Shown: positions 1 to 8,948, numbered from the stretch's first letter. The stretch: 64,000 nucleotides of DNA from Mucilaginibacter_A sp050954285 (GCA_050954285.1 JBPBPL010000007.1:227836-291835), one strand, 5' to 3'. A program made the numbers and translations. Notes: generated from the sequence alone by a model not told the origin.

Positions 1-1033
1 AACTCCCGCCAATAATATTTTTTATGCCGGATTAAACGACTTGGCGGCTAAAGTTGGGCCGGCTACTAAAAACGTTTTTTCTTCAGGTGGATACAACCAG
101 TTTACGCCTGGAATGATTGTAACGACGACTGTTCTAGTGATTTTGCAAAGCGCACGTTTGTATATCGGTAATTCGGGTACGATTACTTTTACGGCAACTA
201 ATGCTTCCGGGCAAACCGTTTCCAGCGTAACATTAAAAGTGACGGCAACACGTGGTATGTCGCAAACCGGTGCTGCAACAGATGATCCGGCAGATGCGGG
301 CCAGGTTTACCAACTGAATTTAACGCTGCCTGCTGCCGGGATTTATAACATCAATATCAGTTATGGTGATAACGCAACCATTTACCGCAACAATGGAGGT
401 GTAACGAGCTATCCGTTTACTGTTGGCAGCTTTTTTTCCATTACCGGAACCAACGCCGCTACCACACCACAAGCTTATTACTATTATTTTTATGATCTGA
501 TGGTGAAAAGTGCTGGTTGTACAGGTGCTGCGCGGATGGCTGTGCCGGTTTCCAAACCGCAGATTACGGCAAACGGTGTAATTTTAACGTCCAGCTTCAG
601 TAACGGCAATCAGTGGTATTTAAATAATGTACGGATACAAGGAGCCAACAATCAAACCTATCAACCCAAAGTTTCGGGTACTTACCGGGTAGATGTAAGC
701 ACGGCGGCCGGTTGTATTTCGCCTTCGGCAGATTACAATTTTACGTTGCCCGCCAGTGAAAATCCGTTGACTGATATTAACCTGATTATTTATCCTGTTC
801 CAACAAATTCTATCCTGAACTTAAGTTTTGAATTGTATGAAAAAGGAGATCTGCAACTTTCTATCTGGAGCAGCATTGGCCAGCAGGTTTATCAAAACAC
901 CAGTTCAATTTCGGTTTTCGGCAAGTATAATTCCAGCATCAACACTTCACAAATAACGTCCGGAAGTTATATTCTGCGGATTAAAGTTGGATCGAAAAGT
1001 TACAGCAAAAAATTTATAATTGTAAAAAGCTGA
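1..1033 (+). CDS. T9SS type A cargo protein, C-terminal part
   Basis: The reading frame is open from base 2, so the gene starts before the window and only its last ~343 codons are visible. The visible part is Ser/Thr/Asn-rich and beta-rich, with Ig-like segments. The last ~80 residues form a type IX secretion sorting domain of type A: NLIIYPVPTNSILNLSF near the start, a central IWSSIGQQVYQ strand, then SGSYILRIKVGSK and a basic end KKFIIVKS. Such proteins cross the outer membrane by the Por machinery and are released or anchored at the surface. The N-terminal catalytic or binding domain is outside the window, so substrate is unknown. A hairpin of two M14 copies follows 15 bp after the stop. 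Confidence 0.8.
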   Translation, partial: TPANNIFYAGLNDLAAKVGPATKNVFSSGGYNQFTPGMIVTTTVLVILQSARLYIGNSGTITFTATNASGQTVSSVTLKVTATRGMSQTGAATDDPADAGQVYQLNLTLPAAGIYNINISYGDNATIYRNNGGVTSYPFTVGSFFSITGTNAATTPQAYYYYFYDLMVKSAGCTGAARMAVPVSKPQITANGVILTSSFSNGNQWYLNNVRIQGANNQTYQPKVSGTYRVDVSTAAGCISPSADYNFTLPASENPLTDINLIIYPVPTNSILNLSFELYEKGDLQLSIWSSIGQQVYQNTSSISVFGKYNSSINTSQITSGSYILRIKVGSKSYSKKFIIVKS

Positions 1034-1048
1034 TCCGGATTTTAGGTC

Positions 1049-1084
1049 GATAAAAGAAGCATACCTGATGATGCTTCTTTTATC
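1049..1084. terminator. Inverted M14 pair, terminator between convergent genes
   Basis: Two exact M14 copies face each other (1049-1062 plus, 1071-1084 minus), giving a perfect 14-bp stem with an 8-nt loop. The arms end in T-rich runs on both strands, so it can stop transcription from both converging genes. Confidence 0.8.
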
Positions 1085-1089
1085 AGGGG

Positions 1090-1950
1090 TTATTTGTTTT
1101 TCGTTACCAAAACCCAATCAACCAAAACCTTTGCCTCTCCAGCTTTAATTTTATCTACGCTTGCTTGCGATAACCCAAAGTAAGGCTGGGTTACTTTATT
1201 CACGCCGTTTGGATAACCGCCTCCCAAAGCAAAATTAAGGATCAGGAACTTTGGATTATCAAAAGCCCATCGTCCGTATTTTTCAACCATAGCGCGGGTT
1301 ACGGTATAAGTTATCTTGTCATCAACTTTAAACGTAAGCGAATTGGCCGACCAGTCAACTGCGTAAACATGCCATTGGGTAACATCAATCCCTTTTGGGA
1401 AAAAAGCGCGATAAGCTATTGGCGTATTGCCAGAATAACCCGGACCGTGTAATGCATGGCTCACCCAGGATGAATCGCCAATGGTTTCCATCACATCAAT
1501 TTCGCCGCAATCCGGCCAATTTCCTTCTCCCAAAGCCCAAAAAGCTGGCCATAAACCCGCTCCTGCAGTTAGTTTCATGCGTGCTGAAGCTGTGCCATAA
1601 GTAAATTCAAATTTTGTGCGGGAATTTATCCGGCCGGAAATAAAATCGTACTGGTGCTGCTCTGTACTGGTAAAACCAGGCTGAAAAAGTGCTTTAATTA
1701 CCAAAGCGCCATTTTTGGCACCTTCGGCGTCTTTGCCATGTACAAGGTAAAGTGTTGAGGCAGAATCCACATAAGCCTGTTGCTCATTGTTTACTGTATT
1801 GCCGGTTACCTCCACATTCCACAAACTTCGGTTTAAAGTCTTTCCGTTAAAATCCTCAAAAAGTACAACTTGGGGTTTGTTTTTTTGAGTCTGGGCAGCT
1901 ACGGCTGTGATACAAAAACATGCAATTATCAAAAGGTTATAAAATCTCAT
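1090..1950 (-). CDS. Glycoside hydrolase family 16 beta-glucanase
   Basis: Secreted endo-beta-glucanase of family GH16 (laminarinase/lichenase type), 286 aa. A signal peptide ends near residue 20 (ITAVAAQ). The catalytic motif GEIDVMETIG gives nucleophile E150, helper D152 and acid/base E155. WPAFWAL just before it forms part of the substrate cleft. A C-terminal segment (FLILNFALGGGYPNG) closes the jelly roll. The length fits a single-domain enzyme without a carbohydrate-binding module. The gene stands alone, convergent with the T9SS cargo gene and divergent from the next gene. The exact glucan (beta-1,3 or mixed-linkage) cannot be told from sequence alone. Confidence 0.9.
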   Translation of the reverse strand: MRFYNLLIIACFCITAVAAQTQKNKPQVVLFEDFNGKTLNRSLWNVEVTGNTVNNEQQAYVDSASTLYLVHGKDAEGAKNGALVIKALFQPGFTSTEQHQYDFISGRINSRTKFEFTYGTASARMKLTAGAGLWPAFWALGEGNWPDCGEIDVMETIGDSSWVSHALHGPGYSGNTPIAYRAFFPKGIDVTQWHVYAVDWSANSLTFKVDDKITYTVTRAMVEKYGRWAFDNPKFLILNFALGGGYPNGVNKVTQPYFGLSQASVDKIKAGEAKVLVDWVLVTKNK

Positions 1951-2091
1951 AAGCCCAGGTTTAATTTAAAAGTTTTATCACCTAAAAATATATATTTTAA
2001 ACATGAGATAAGAGTTGTATTTCATTTGCTATCACAAATTATAAATCTTATTATGTTTTCTTGTTATATTAAATCTATCAATTCTTAACTT

Positions 2092-2655
2092 ATGCTTAAA
2101 ACTTTACTATTTGCTTGTTTTTTTATTTTTACAATTACTGTTTTTGCCCAAGACAGTACTTCTTTTTTAAAGCCAGGACAATTTAAAATTAATGCGTTGC
2201 TTGTTGGCGGTTCATTAAGTTATGAGCAGCGTTTAAGTAACGCTAATACAATTGTTTTTGAAAGCGCGTTTCAGTATGGGTTTATTTATCAGTCTTCCAG
2301 TTATAATGATGGCATTCATAAATATAATATAACGCCCGCTTTATCAGTTGAAGGGCGGCACTATTATCATTTTAAAGAAAGGCTGGCAAAGCAAAAAAAA
2401 ATTACAAATAATGCTTCTAACTTTTGGAGTTTGCAGGCAGGTTATTTATTTAAGCCGATAATAAGCAAAACAAATACTTATACGGGGTACAGCGATGCGA
2501 TTTTTGTTGCACCCAGCTGGGGGATTCAAAGGAGCTTGGGCAAATCTTTCAGTTTGGAGTTGTTATTAGGCGTTGAAGCAGGTTATAAGATTTCTTCTGA
2601 TTCCTGGGGTGCAGGGCCAGCAACCGGACTAAAAATTAGTTATATCATTAAATAA
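2092..2655 (+). CDS. Secreted hypothetical protein, likely outer-membrane beta-barrel
   Basis: A 187-aa protein with a signal peptide (about 20 residues, ending ITVFAQ). The rest alternates polar and hydrophobic residues in short strands rich in Tyr, Ser and Gly (SLSYEQRLS, ETAFQYGF-like strands, GPATGLKISYIIK). This resembles small outer-membrane barrels of Bacteroidetes with a C-terminal strand ending in a hydrophobic residue. I do not recognise a named family. It is followed by a long perfect inverted repeat built on two M14 copies. The coding sequence is more AT-rich than the neighbouring genes. Confidence 0.7.
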   Translation: MLKTLLFACFFIFTITVFAQDSTSFLKPGQFKINALLVGGSLSYEQRLSNANTIVFESAFQYGFIYQSSSYNDGIHKYNITPALSVEGRHYYHFKERLAKQKKITNNASNFWSLQAGYLFKPIISKTNTYTGYSDAIFVAPSWGIQRSLGKSFSLELLLGVEAGYKISSDSWGAGPATGLKISYIIK

Positions 2656-2735
2656 AATACAAACTTTAAAATCTATATCAAAACGATAGTTATAATTACA
2701 GGATATAAGCGGATTGAAAATTATAACAATAAAAA

Positions 2736-2790
2736 TAGGCCGATAAAAGAAGCATTAGTTTAATCAAACCATGCTTCTTTTATCGGCCTA
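2736..2790. terminator. Extended inverted M14 pair, terminator between convergent genes
   Basis: Perfect 20-bp arms at 2736-2755 and 2771-2790 with a 15-nt spacer. Each arm is an exact M14 copy plus the TAGGCC tract that precedes M14. A run of A follows each arm on the other strand, giving a bidirectional terminator. Confidence 0.82.
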
Positions 2791-2795
2791 AAAAC

Positions 2796-3290
2796 CTACT
2801 TAAACGCATATTTAACACCGATGCTGGGCGTTAAATTGAAAAATGGTCCGCGGATTACTTCAATTCGTGGGTCTAAATCTGCACTTACAGCAATTGGTGT
2901 GTTAGGAATGATATATTCTAAACCAATAGTTGCATCGACACCAAATAATAAGGATGAATTGCCATAAACCCGGTAATCGCCATTGTAAACGCGGTAACCG
3001 CCAGCACCAACGCCGCCAATATGCCCGCCGGCACCGTAATAAAATTTCAATCCGGATACATTAAAAGCTTCCTGATGGATTTCAAACAAGCCGGTAAAAA
3101 CCACGCCCTTCTCCCGAAAACCCAAAACACCTTCCAATGCAATATTAGGGCTGGTGAAATATTTAAAAGACGGGCCACTTTCATAGCTGAAACGCAGTCC
3201 GGCAGCGGTTTGATAGCTTTGCGCATGAACTGCTTTGCTGCAAAAAACAATGGCAAATAGGAAAAATAAGTTGGAAAATATTTTTTTCAT
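2796..3290 (-). CDS. Secreted small outer-membrane beta-barrel protein
   Basis: A 164-aa protein with a signal peptide ending near residue 23 (SKAVHAQ). The mature part has repeated amphipathic strands with Gly/Tyr/Phe, such as AAGLRFSYE, YYGAGGHIGG and LTPSIGVKYAFK. It ends with an aromatic-Lys strand typical of porin-like barrels. Many Sphingobacteriaceae carry such short porin-like proteins, but no substrate or role can be assigned. It converges on the previous gene and shares its terminator hairpin. Confidence 0.72.
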   Translation of the reverse strand: MKKIFSNLFFLFAIVFCSKAVHAQSYQTAAGLRFSYESGPSFKYFTSPNIALEGVLGFREKGVVFTGLFEIHQEAFNVSGLKFYYGAGGHIGGVGAGGYRVYNGDYRVYGNSSLLFGVDATIGLEYIIPNTPIAVSADLDPRIEVIRGPFFNLTPSIGVKYAFK

Positions 3291-3449
3291 ATCGAAAAAT
3301 TAATCAATGTAATGTTGGTGCAAAAATGGAAAATTCGATCAAATTGATTTATATTAATCAAAAATTAAATCGGTACGACAGGATAATCATTTAAAGGATT
3401 AATAGTTGTGCCCGAAATATAATATTTTAGCAAAAACTAAATTTCTATT

Positions 3450-5165
3450 ATGCAAAATTTACCTGCTAAAAGAAGCATCCAACTATTTCTGGTTATTAAT
3501 ACAATTGTTTTTTTATCGGCTGGTTGTGTAAGCGGGCAATTGGGTAAAAATAATGGGCAGGAATACCGCAACGGAATGGTGGTTTGCGCTTATCCGGAAG
3601 CCGCAAAAGCTGGTTTGGAAGTGTTGCAAAAGGGTGGCAATGCGGTTGATGCTTCCATCGCGATACAGTTTGCTTTGGCGGTTGTGCACCCAACGGCGGG
3701 CAATATTGGCGGCGGCGGTTTTATGGTTTACCGATCTGGCAAAGGCGAAACCAATACGCTAGATTTTCGGGAAAAAGCACCTGCTGCGGCTAGTGCCAAT
3801 ATGTATCTGGATTCGGCCGGCAATATAATTGCAGATAAAAGTTTGCATACAGATCAGGCTTCTGGTGTGCCCGGATCGGTAGATGGCATGGTGGAAGCAC
3901 ACCGTAAATACGGCAAACTGAAATGGGAAGAATTGGTTCAGCCAGCCATCAAGCTGGCTAAAAACGGATTTCCGCTGACGGAGAAGTTGGCTGCAAATTT
4001 AAATTCTATGCAAAGCACTTTTCAAAAGCTCAATCCAGGCAAAAATTATTATTTGAAAGCCGGTGGCTGGAAAGCAGGCGATGTTTTGGTTCAAAAGGAT
4101 TTAGGTGAAACCCTGGAGCTGATCCGCGATAAAGGCCGCGCAGGGTTTTATGATGGAAAAGTAGCTGATGAACTGGTGGCCGAAATGAAAAGCGGCAACG
4201 GCCTGATTACCAAAACCGATTTGAAAAACTATCACTCCGTTTGGCGCAAAGCCATCACCGGAAAGTATAAAGATTATAAAATTATTACCATGCCGCCGCC
4301 ATCCAGCGGCGGGATTGCGTTGCTGCAGTTACTTCGTTCGGTAGAACCTTTTCCGTTGAAACGCTGGGGTTTTAACCAAGATTCTACCGTTCAGGTGATG
4401 GTGGAGGCAGAACGCCGTGTTTATGCAGATCGTTCTAAATATTTGGGCGACCCTGATTTTTATAAAGTGCCGGTGGATAGTTTGCTTCAACCTAAATACA
4501 CCGACAAGCGCATGAAATCTTTTAGCTGGAACCAAGCTACGCCGAGCAGTTCCATTCAGCCCGGTTCTTTTGTGGGATATGAAAGCGACCAGACCACGCA
4601 TTTGGTTGTGGTGGATAAAGAAGGCAATGCAGTTTCGATCACCACAACTTTAAATGGTTCTTTCGGTTCGGGTATCGTGGTAAAAGGCGCTGGCTTTTTG
4701 CTGAACAATGAGATGGACGATTTTAGTTCGAAACCTGGAATGCCAAATATGTACGGTTTGGTAGGAGGGAAGGCCAATTCGATCCAGCCGGGCAAACGGA
4801 TGCTAAGTTCGATGACACCTGCAATCCTCGAAAAAGATGGAAAATTATTTATGGTAGTGGGCACGCCGGGCGGTTCTACCATTATTACTTCAGTTTTCCA
4901 AACGATATTAAATGTGATTGAATTTGACCAAAGTATGCAGCATGCAGTTACTTCCAAACGTTTTCATCACCAGTGGCTGCCGGATGATGTTCAGGTTGAA
5001 AATGATGCACTTGATCGTGCTACCGTGCAAAAACTGGAAAAAAAAGGCTACAAAATAACGCAGCGAGGTCCGATTGGCCGTGTTGATGCAATCCTGAAAA
5101 CCAAATGGGGTTATTACGAAGGTGGTGCTGATCCGCGTGGTGACGATACTAAGCTGGGTTGGTAA
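3450..5165 (+). CDS. ggt: Gamma-glutamyltransferase
   Basis: N-terminal nucleophile hydrolase that cleaves glutathione and other gamma-glutamyl compounds outside the cytoplasm, 571 aa. The N-terminus is a hydrophobic signal, possibly a lipoprotein signal with Cys26 (LSAGC). The precursor is expected to self-cleave before T382 in DQTTHLVVVD, which becomes the nucleophile of the small subunit. GGNAVDASIA and HPTAGNIGGGGFMV mark the large subunit. NEMDDFSSKP and the SSMTPAIL glycine-loop region lie in the small subunit. An M14 variant (GCTAAAAGAAGCAT) lies inside the signal-peptide codons at 3465-3478. Monocistronic by spacing. Confidence 0.95.
   Translation: MQNLPAKRSIQLFLVINTIVFLSAGCVSGQLGKNNGQEYRNGMVVCAYPEAAKAGLEVLQKGGNAVDASIAIQFALAVVHPTAGNIGGGGFMVYRSGKGETNTLDFREKAPAAASANMYLDSAGNIIADKSLHTDQASGVPGSVDGMVEAHRKYGKLKWEELVQPAIKLAKNGFPLTEKLAANLNSMQSTFQKLNPGKNYYLKAGGWKAGDVLVQKDLGETLELIRDKGRAGFYDGKVADELVAEMKSGNGLITKTDLKNYHSVWRKAITGKYKDYKIITMPPPSSGGIALLQLLRSVEPFPLKRWGFNQDSTVQVMVEAERRVYADRSKYLGDPDFYKVPVDSLLQPKYTDKRMKSFSWNQATPSSSIQPGSFVGYESDQTTHLVVVDKEGNAVSITTTLNGSFGSGIVVKGAGFLLNNEMDDFSSKPGMPNMYGLVGGKANSIQPGKRMLSSMTPAILEKDGKLFMVVGTPGGSTIITSVFQTILNVIEFDQSMQHAVTSKRFHHQWLPDDVQVENDALDRATVQKLEKKGYKITQRGPIGRVDAILKTKWGYYEGGADPRGDDTKLGW
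3465..3478 (+). repeat. M14 copy inside ggt
   Basis: GCTAAAAGAAGCAT, in signal-peptide codons (AKRS). Confidence 0.7.
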
Positions 5166-5202
5166 ATTTCAGAATCTTGTTCATTATGACAAAGATTTAC
5201 CT

Positions 5203-5216
5203 GATAAAAGAAGCAT
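5203..5216 (+). repeat. M14 copy, exact
   Basis: GATAAAAGAAGCAT, 37 bp after the ggt stop, preceded by GATTTACC. Confidence 0.9.
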
Positions 5217-5275
5217 TAACCCAAAGCTGGATTTGTTAAAATATGTTAAGCCGCGGTTTTTGAAAATTAAAACGA

Positions 5276-5283
5276 TAAATTTG
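5276..5283 (+). promoter_or_regulatory. Candidate -7 element TAAATTTG for the FKBP operon
   Basis: Matches the Bacteroidetes TAnnTTTG element, 17 bp before ATG 5301. No clear TTTG at the -33 spacing. Confidence 0.45.
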
Positions 5284-5300
5284 CGGTTTACCCATTTGGC

Positions 5301-5792
5301 ATGAAAAGGTTGTATGTTGTTTTCGCGTTGATACTCGCTTTGGCAGCGTGTAAAAAAACGACATCGGATACAACTGCTTATTTGGCTCAAATAGGCGTAG
5401 ATAGTGTTAAAATCCGTAATTATTTAATCGCCAATAATATTCCTATTAAAAAAGTGAGTGATACCATTGGCGTTTATTATCAAATTATAGATTCGGGCAC
5501 GGTAGTAAGTTCTTATACCAGTTCAACATTAATTACGGTAGGTTATACGGCTAAGATTATCCCGGATACTGCCATCATCAGTCAAACCAACTCTTATCAT
5601 CCTTCTTATACTTTAGGCAATGTAATTCGTGGCTGGCAAGTAGGTATTCCGCTGATAAAAAAGTATGGCCGGATACGGCTTTTTGTGCCTTCCCGCTATG
5701 CTTATGGTTTGATTGATCAAACTACAAATCTTAAAATACCCGGTGGCTCTTGCCTCGATTTTGATATTCGATTATATAACGTTACTAACTAA
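5301..5792 (+). CDS. FKBP-type peptidyl-prolyl isomerase lipoprotein, one domain
   Basis: A 163-aa lipoprotein with lipobox LAAC at Cys17. The mature part is an FKBP fold: VGYTAKIIPDTA strand, then GWQVGIPLIKKYGRIRLFVPS and IPGGSCLDFDIRLYNV at the end. These are the usual FKBP landmarks (G-W/L-x-G near the helix, F/L-x-V/I-P-S, I-P-x-x-S-L-x-F). It would act as a folding helper at the periplasmic side of a membrane. It is followed 16 bp later by a two-domain paralogue on the same strand, so the two probably form an operon. A TAAATTTG promoter element lies 17 bp before the ATG. Confidence 0.85.
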   Translation: MKRLYVVFALILALAACKKTTSDTTAYLAQIGVDSVKIRNYLIANNIPIKKVSDTIGVYYQIIDSGTVVSSYTSSTLITVGYTAKIIPDTAIISQTNSYHPSYTLGNVIRGWQVGIPLIKKYGRIRLFVPSRYAYGLIDQTTNLKIPGGSCLDFDIRLYNVTN

Positions 5793-5808
5793 AATTAAAT
5801 AATTTATA

Positions 5809-6714
5809 ATGAAGCAATTTGCCTTCGCATTTTTAGCTGTGCTTGTTTTAGCCATGTTTTCTTGCAAAAAGGAGTATGAAACCATTACAACTTTTGATGC
5901 TACCTCTATTCAGAGCTATATTTCTGCTAATAATTTAACTATGACTGCGGGAGATAGCGGCCTGTATTATCAGGTGCTTAAACAAGGTGATACCGGCAAC
6001 CCGTTAGTAGATACAGACCGGATTTTTTACTCTTTTACAGTTAGAACGCTAGACGGGAGTTATATTTCTACGGATACCGTTGCAAACCGGGTAGCAAATT
6101 ATGTTGGTGTAACCAGTACAACTTTACCGGTTGGTTTACAGTTTGGTATTAAGAAATATTTACAGCGGCGCAATGGTATTATTCGCTTATTAATCCCTTC
6201 TAAACAGGCGTATGGTGTAAATGGTTATCCAAGTGTTAAAATTCCTGGAAATGCTTCATTGGATTACACGGTTTATTTGTATAATGTTAACAGTCAGCTG
6301 GCTTACGATACCATCCAGATTAGAAACTATATCAAAAAAAATAACCTGACGGGCTTTCAGAAAACTGTTTCTGGCCTGTATTATAAAATTCTGGATCCTG
6401 GAACTGGTTCAGATCAAATTTACAGCACTTCTACCGTTACTGTAAATTTAATAAAAGGTTTATTAGCAAACGGAACAACTACTACTATTGAAACTACCAG
6501 TCTTGCAGCGCAAACAGTTACAACATTTATTGCACCCGGTATACAAGAAGGTTTGCAAAAAATAACTTCTGGAGGTAAAATCAGGATGTTAATTCCTTCT
6601 GGTTTGGGTTACATTAATGCAGCTGCTTCTGCAGTAGCAGGTACTTATAATTATAACATTCCGCCGGCCTCAATTCTGGATTATACGGCTAATGTAACTG
6701 TAGTAACCAACTAA
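5809..6714 (+). CDS. FKBP-type isomerase lipoprotein, two tandem domains
   Basis: A 301-aa lipoprotein with lipidated Cys19 (LAMFSC). It carries two FKBP-like repeats, about residues 25-160 and 165-301. Each begins with a helix-like IRNYI/IQSYI segment, then SGLYYQVL/SGLYYKIL. Each closes with an IRLLIPS/IRMLIPS strand and an IP-x-x-SLDYT or SILDYT strand. The preceding one-domain gene has the same layout, so these are local paralogues from duplication and fusion. Likely a periplasmic or surface folding factor. Whether both domains keep isomerase activity is uncertain, because several pocket positions differ between repeats. Confidence 0.82.
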   Translation: MKQFAFAFLAVLVLAMFSCKKEYETITTFDATSIQSYISANNLTMTAGDSGLYYQVLKQGDTGNPLVDTDRIFYSFTVRTLDGSYISTDTVANRVANYVGVTSTTLPVGLQFGIKKYLQRRNGIIRLLIPSKQAYGVNGYPSVKIPGNASLDYTVYLYNVNSQLAYDTIQIRNYIKKNNLTGFQKTVSGLYYKILDPGTGSDQIYSTSTVTVNLIKGLLANGTTTTIETTSLAAQTVTTFIAPGIQEGLQKITSGGKIRMLIPSGLGYINAAASAVAGTYNYNIPPASILDYTANVTVVTN

Positions 6715-6723
6715 TATTTAGGC

Positions 6724-6761
6724 CGATAAAATAAGCATTGAAGTTTTACCGATTCAATGCT
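6724..6761. terminator. Degenerate M14 hairpin between FKBP and photolyase genes
   Basis: An M14 variant (GATAAAATAAGCAT, 6724-6737, plus) shares the arm AGCATTGAA (6734-6742) with TTCAATGCT (6753-6761), which lies in the last codons of the photolyase gene. A 9-bp stem with a 10-nt loop. Confidence 0.5.
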
Positions 6762-8053
6762 CGTTTAAAAGCTTTTAAACATCGGTCTCGTGCTTCTCGA
6801 TGATCTACAATGGGTTTTGGATATGTTGATGAATCAACTTCTGGAACCCATTTTTTAATATATTCCATTTTTGGATCGAAACGTTTGGTTTGTGCATCCG
6901 GACTAAATATCCTGAAAAACGGTGCTGCGTCTGTGCCTGTGCCTGCCGACCATTGCCATCCGCCTACATTGCTGGCCATATCATAATCCAGCAGCTTTCG
7001 CGAAAAATAATGTTCGCGCCAGCGCCAGTCAATCAATAAATCTTTGGATAAAAAACTCGCCGTAACCATCCGCAGCGGGTTGTGCATCCAGCCAATGGTG
7101 TTTAATTGCCGCATCCCGGCATCCACCAACGGATAGCCGGTTTCACCTCTGCACCAGGCTTCAAATTCCTGCTCATTGTTTCGCCATTCAATCTTATCAA
7201 AATCCGTTTTATAAGCATGATCCATCGTTTGCGGAAAGTGCCAAAGTATCATCGCATAAAAATCTCGCCAAATCAACTCATTCAGCCAGGTTTTTTCTAC
7301 GGATTGATTAGCTTCAGTAGCCAATTCGCGGATGCTAACGGTACCAAAACGCAGATGATGGCTGATACGCGACGTGCCATCCAGAGCCGGGAAATCACGG
7401 GTTTTGGCATAGTCTGCAACCACTGATTTATACTCCTGATCAGGAATTGGCAGCGAACTGATTTCAAAACCAATAGCCTGGATCGAAGGAAAATCGAGTG
7501 TGATTTTAAACAGATTTTGCAGATATTTTTCTACCGGATAAGCTTTCAGATAAAAACCGTTCAGCTTTTCCAGCCATCTGCGTTTATAGGGTGTAAAAAC
7601 AGTATAAGGCTTACCGTCAGGTTTCTTAATCTCGTCCCGATCAAAAATTACCTGATCTTTGTATGTGCAAAACTTACTTCCTTTAGCGGCTAAAATTTGG
7701 GTAATGGCTGCATCGCGCTCTTTAGCATACGGCTCATAATCTTGGTTGGTAAAAACAGTATCTATTTCGTATTCATCCAAAATCTCCTTCCAGGCATTTT
7801 CTGGCGAAGTATTTTTGATAAGAACAGAACTGCCAGATGCTTTCAACTGTTTATCTATTTCGGCCAAAGACTGATAGATAAATGTTACGCGTGAATCGTC
7901 TTTATCATCCAGCTTATCCAAAATTACGGTATCAAAAATAAACACTGGTAAAACCGGTTTGCCGCTTTTCAAGGCGCGGTAAAATCCGGCGTTATCGTGC
8001 AGCCTTAAATCTCTGCGGAACCAAAATAAGTTGATGCTTTGTTTATCGGGCAT
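6746..8053 (-). CDS. phrB: Deoxyribodipyrimidine (CPD) photolyase
   Basis: Light-driven repair of cyclobutane pyrimidine dimers, 435 aa, class I photolyase layout. The N-terminal Rossmann domain has LFWFRRDLRLHDN. The C-terminal FAD domain carries GTSRISHHLRFGTVS, LIWRDFYAMILWHFP, then GYPLVDAGMRQL and GWMHNPLRMV. DYDMASNVGGWQWSAGTGTDAAPFFRIF is the FAD-binding region that includes the conserved Asn for flavin protonation. The start overlaps the stop of the upstream epimerase gene by 11 bp, so the two are translationally coupled. It is the first of three different photolyase/cryptochrome genes in the window. Confidence 0.93.
   Translation of the reverse strand: MPDKQSINLFWFRRDLRLHDNAGFYRALKSGKPVLPVFIFDTVILDKLDDKDDSRVTFIYQSLAEIDKQLKASGSSVLIKNTSPENAWKEILDEYEIDTVFTNQDYEPYAKERDAAITQILAAKGSKFCTYKDQVIFDRDEIKKPDGKPYTVFTPYKRRWLEKLNGFYLKAYPVEKYLQNLFKITLDFPSIQAIGFEISSLPIPDQEYKSVVADYAKTRDFPALDGTSRISHHLRFGTVSIRELATEANQSVEKTWLNELIWRDFYAMILWHFPQTMDHAYKTDFDKIEWRNNEQEFEAWCRGETGYPLVDAGMRQLNTIGWMHNPLRMVTASFLSKDLLIDWRWREHYFSRKLLDYDMASNVGGWQWSAGTGTDAAPFFRIFSPDAQTKRFDPKMEYIKKWVPEVDSSTYPKPIVDHREARDRCLKAFKRALNR
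8034..8047 (-). repeat. M14-like copy, degenerate, inside phrB
   Basis: GATAAACAAAGCAT, two differences, in the first photolyase codons (DKQSI), overlapping the phrB/epimerase junction. Confidence 0.4.
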
Positions 8054-8948
8054 AAATTTCTTGCAATGCTTCTTTTATCGTTGGAAATTTAAAACGGAAC
8101 CCGGCTTTTTCTATTTTTTCTGCGGAGACTTTTGTACTGCTTAAAACTACGTCGCTCATTGCTCCCATGGCTAATTTTAAAGCGAGAGCCGGTACTTTTG
8201 GTAGCCATAACGGTCGGTTTAATTGTGTAGCAACAGCTACCGTAAGCCGGAAATTAGTAACCGGATTTGGTGCTACCATATTGTAAACACCCGTAATTGA
8301 GTTTTCAATGCCGAACAGATACATATCAATCACGTCCTGCAGGTGTATCCACGGAATCCATTGTTGGCCGGAACCTAAAACTGCACCAAAACCAAATTTA
8401 ATGGGCAAAGCCAGTTGTTTTAGTGCGCCGCCTTCATCGGTTAAAACAACACCTGTTCTAAATTTCAGGATTTCCAAACCTAAATCTTCCCCTTTGTCCA
8501 CGGCCTGTTCCCAATAGGTACAGCATTTTCCTAAAAAATCTACTGTTGATGGTGATTTTTCCGTTAGTAATTCATCGCCGCGGTCACTGTAATAACCGGT
8601 TGCCGATGCAGAAATTACTTTTTTAATTTGATGCGGATGCTTTTTTAATAAACTGTAAATTAACTCAATAGACTTTGTGCGGCTGCTGATAATTTCTTTT
8701 TTCCGCTCATCTGTCCAACGGCCATCTGCAATGCCGGCACCAGCCAGGTGGACAATCATATCAACACCGTTGAGGCAGTTTTGATCGATTTTTCCTTCTT
8801 TTACATCCCACAAAAAAGTTCTCACTTCAGGAATATTGGCTTCTTTACGGCTTAAATGACTAACTGTGTAGCCTTTGTTTAGCAAAAGCTGCGTTAAATG
8901 TTTGCCAACCAAACCCGAGCCGCCGGTAATTAAAATGTGCTTTCCCAT
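8043..8948 (-). CDS. TIGR01777 family NAD(P)-dependent epimerase (YfcH/SDR39U1-like)
   Basis: Extended SDR protein, about 301 aa if started at the ATG in MGKHILITGG. A start 24 bp upstream is possible but adds residues before the Rossmann strand. GGSGLVG is the dinucleotide-binding loop. SASATGYYSDRG supplies the SDR Ser/Tyr region. WIPWIHLQDVIDMYLF and the C-terminal domain (LNRPLWLPKVPALALKL) are typical of TIGR01777. The substrate is unknown in all bacteria I know of. It overlaps the photolyase gene, and this family often neighbours photolyase and light-response genes. Its C-terminal codons contain an exact M14 copy, read as IKEAL. Confidence 0.9.
   Translation of the reverse strand: MGKHILITGGSGLVGKHLTQLLLNKGYTVSHLSRKEANIPEVRTFLWDVKEGKIDQNCLNGVDMIVHLAGAGIADGRWTDERKKEIISSRTKSIELIYSLLKKHPHQIKKVISASATGYYSDRGDELLTEKSPSTVDFLGKCCTYWEQAVDKGEDLGLEILKFRTGVVLTDEGGALKQLALPIKFGFGAVLGSGQQWIPWIHLQDVIDMYLFGIENSITGVYNMVAPNPVTNFRLTVAVATQLNRPLWLPKVPALALKLAMGAMSDVVLSSTKVSAEKIEKAGFRFKFPTIKEALQEIYAR
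8066..8079 (-). repeat. M14 copy, exact, inside the TIGR01777 gene
   Basis: Read in sense as IKEAL near the C-terminus. Confidence 0.85.
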
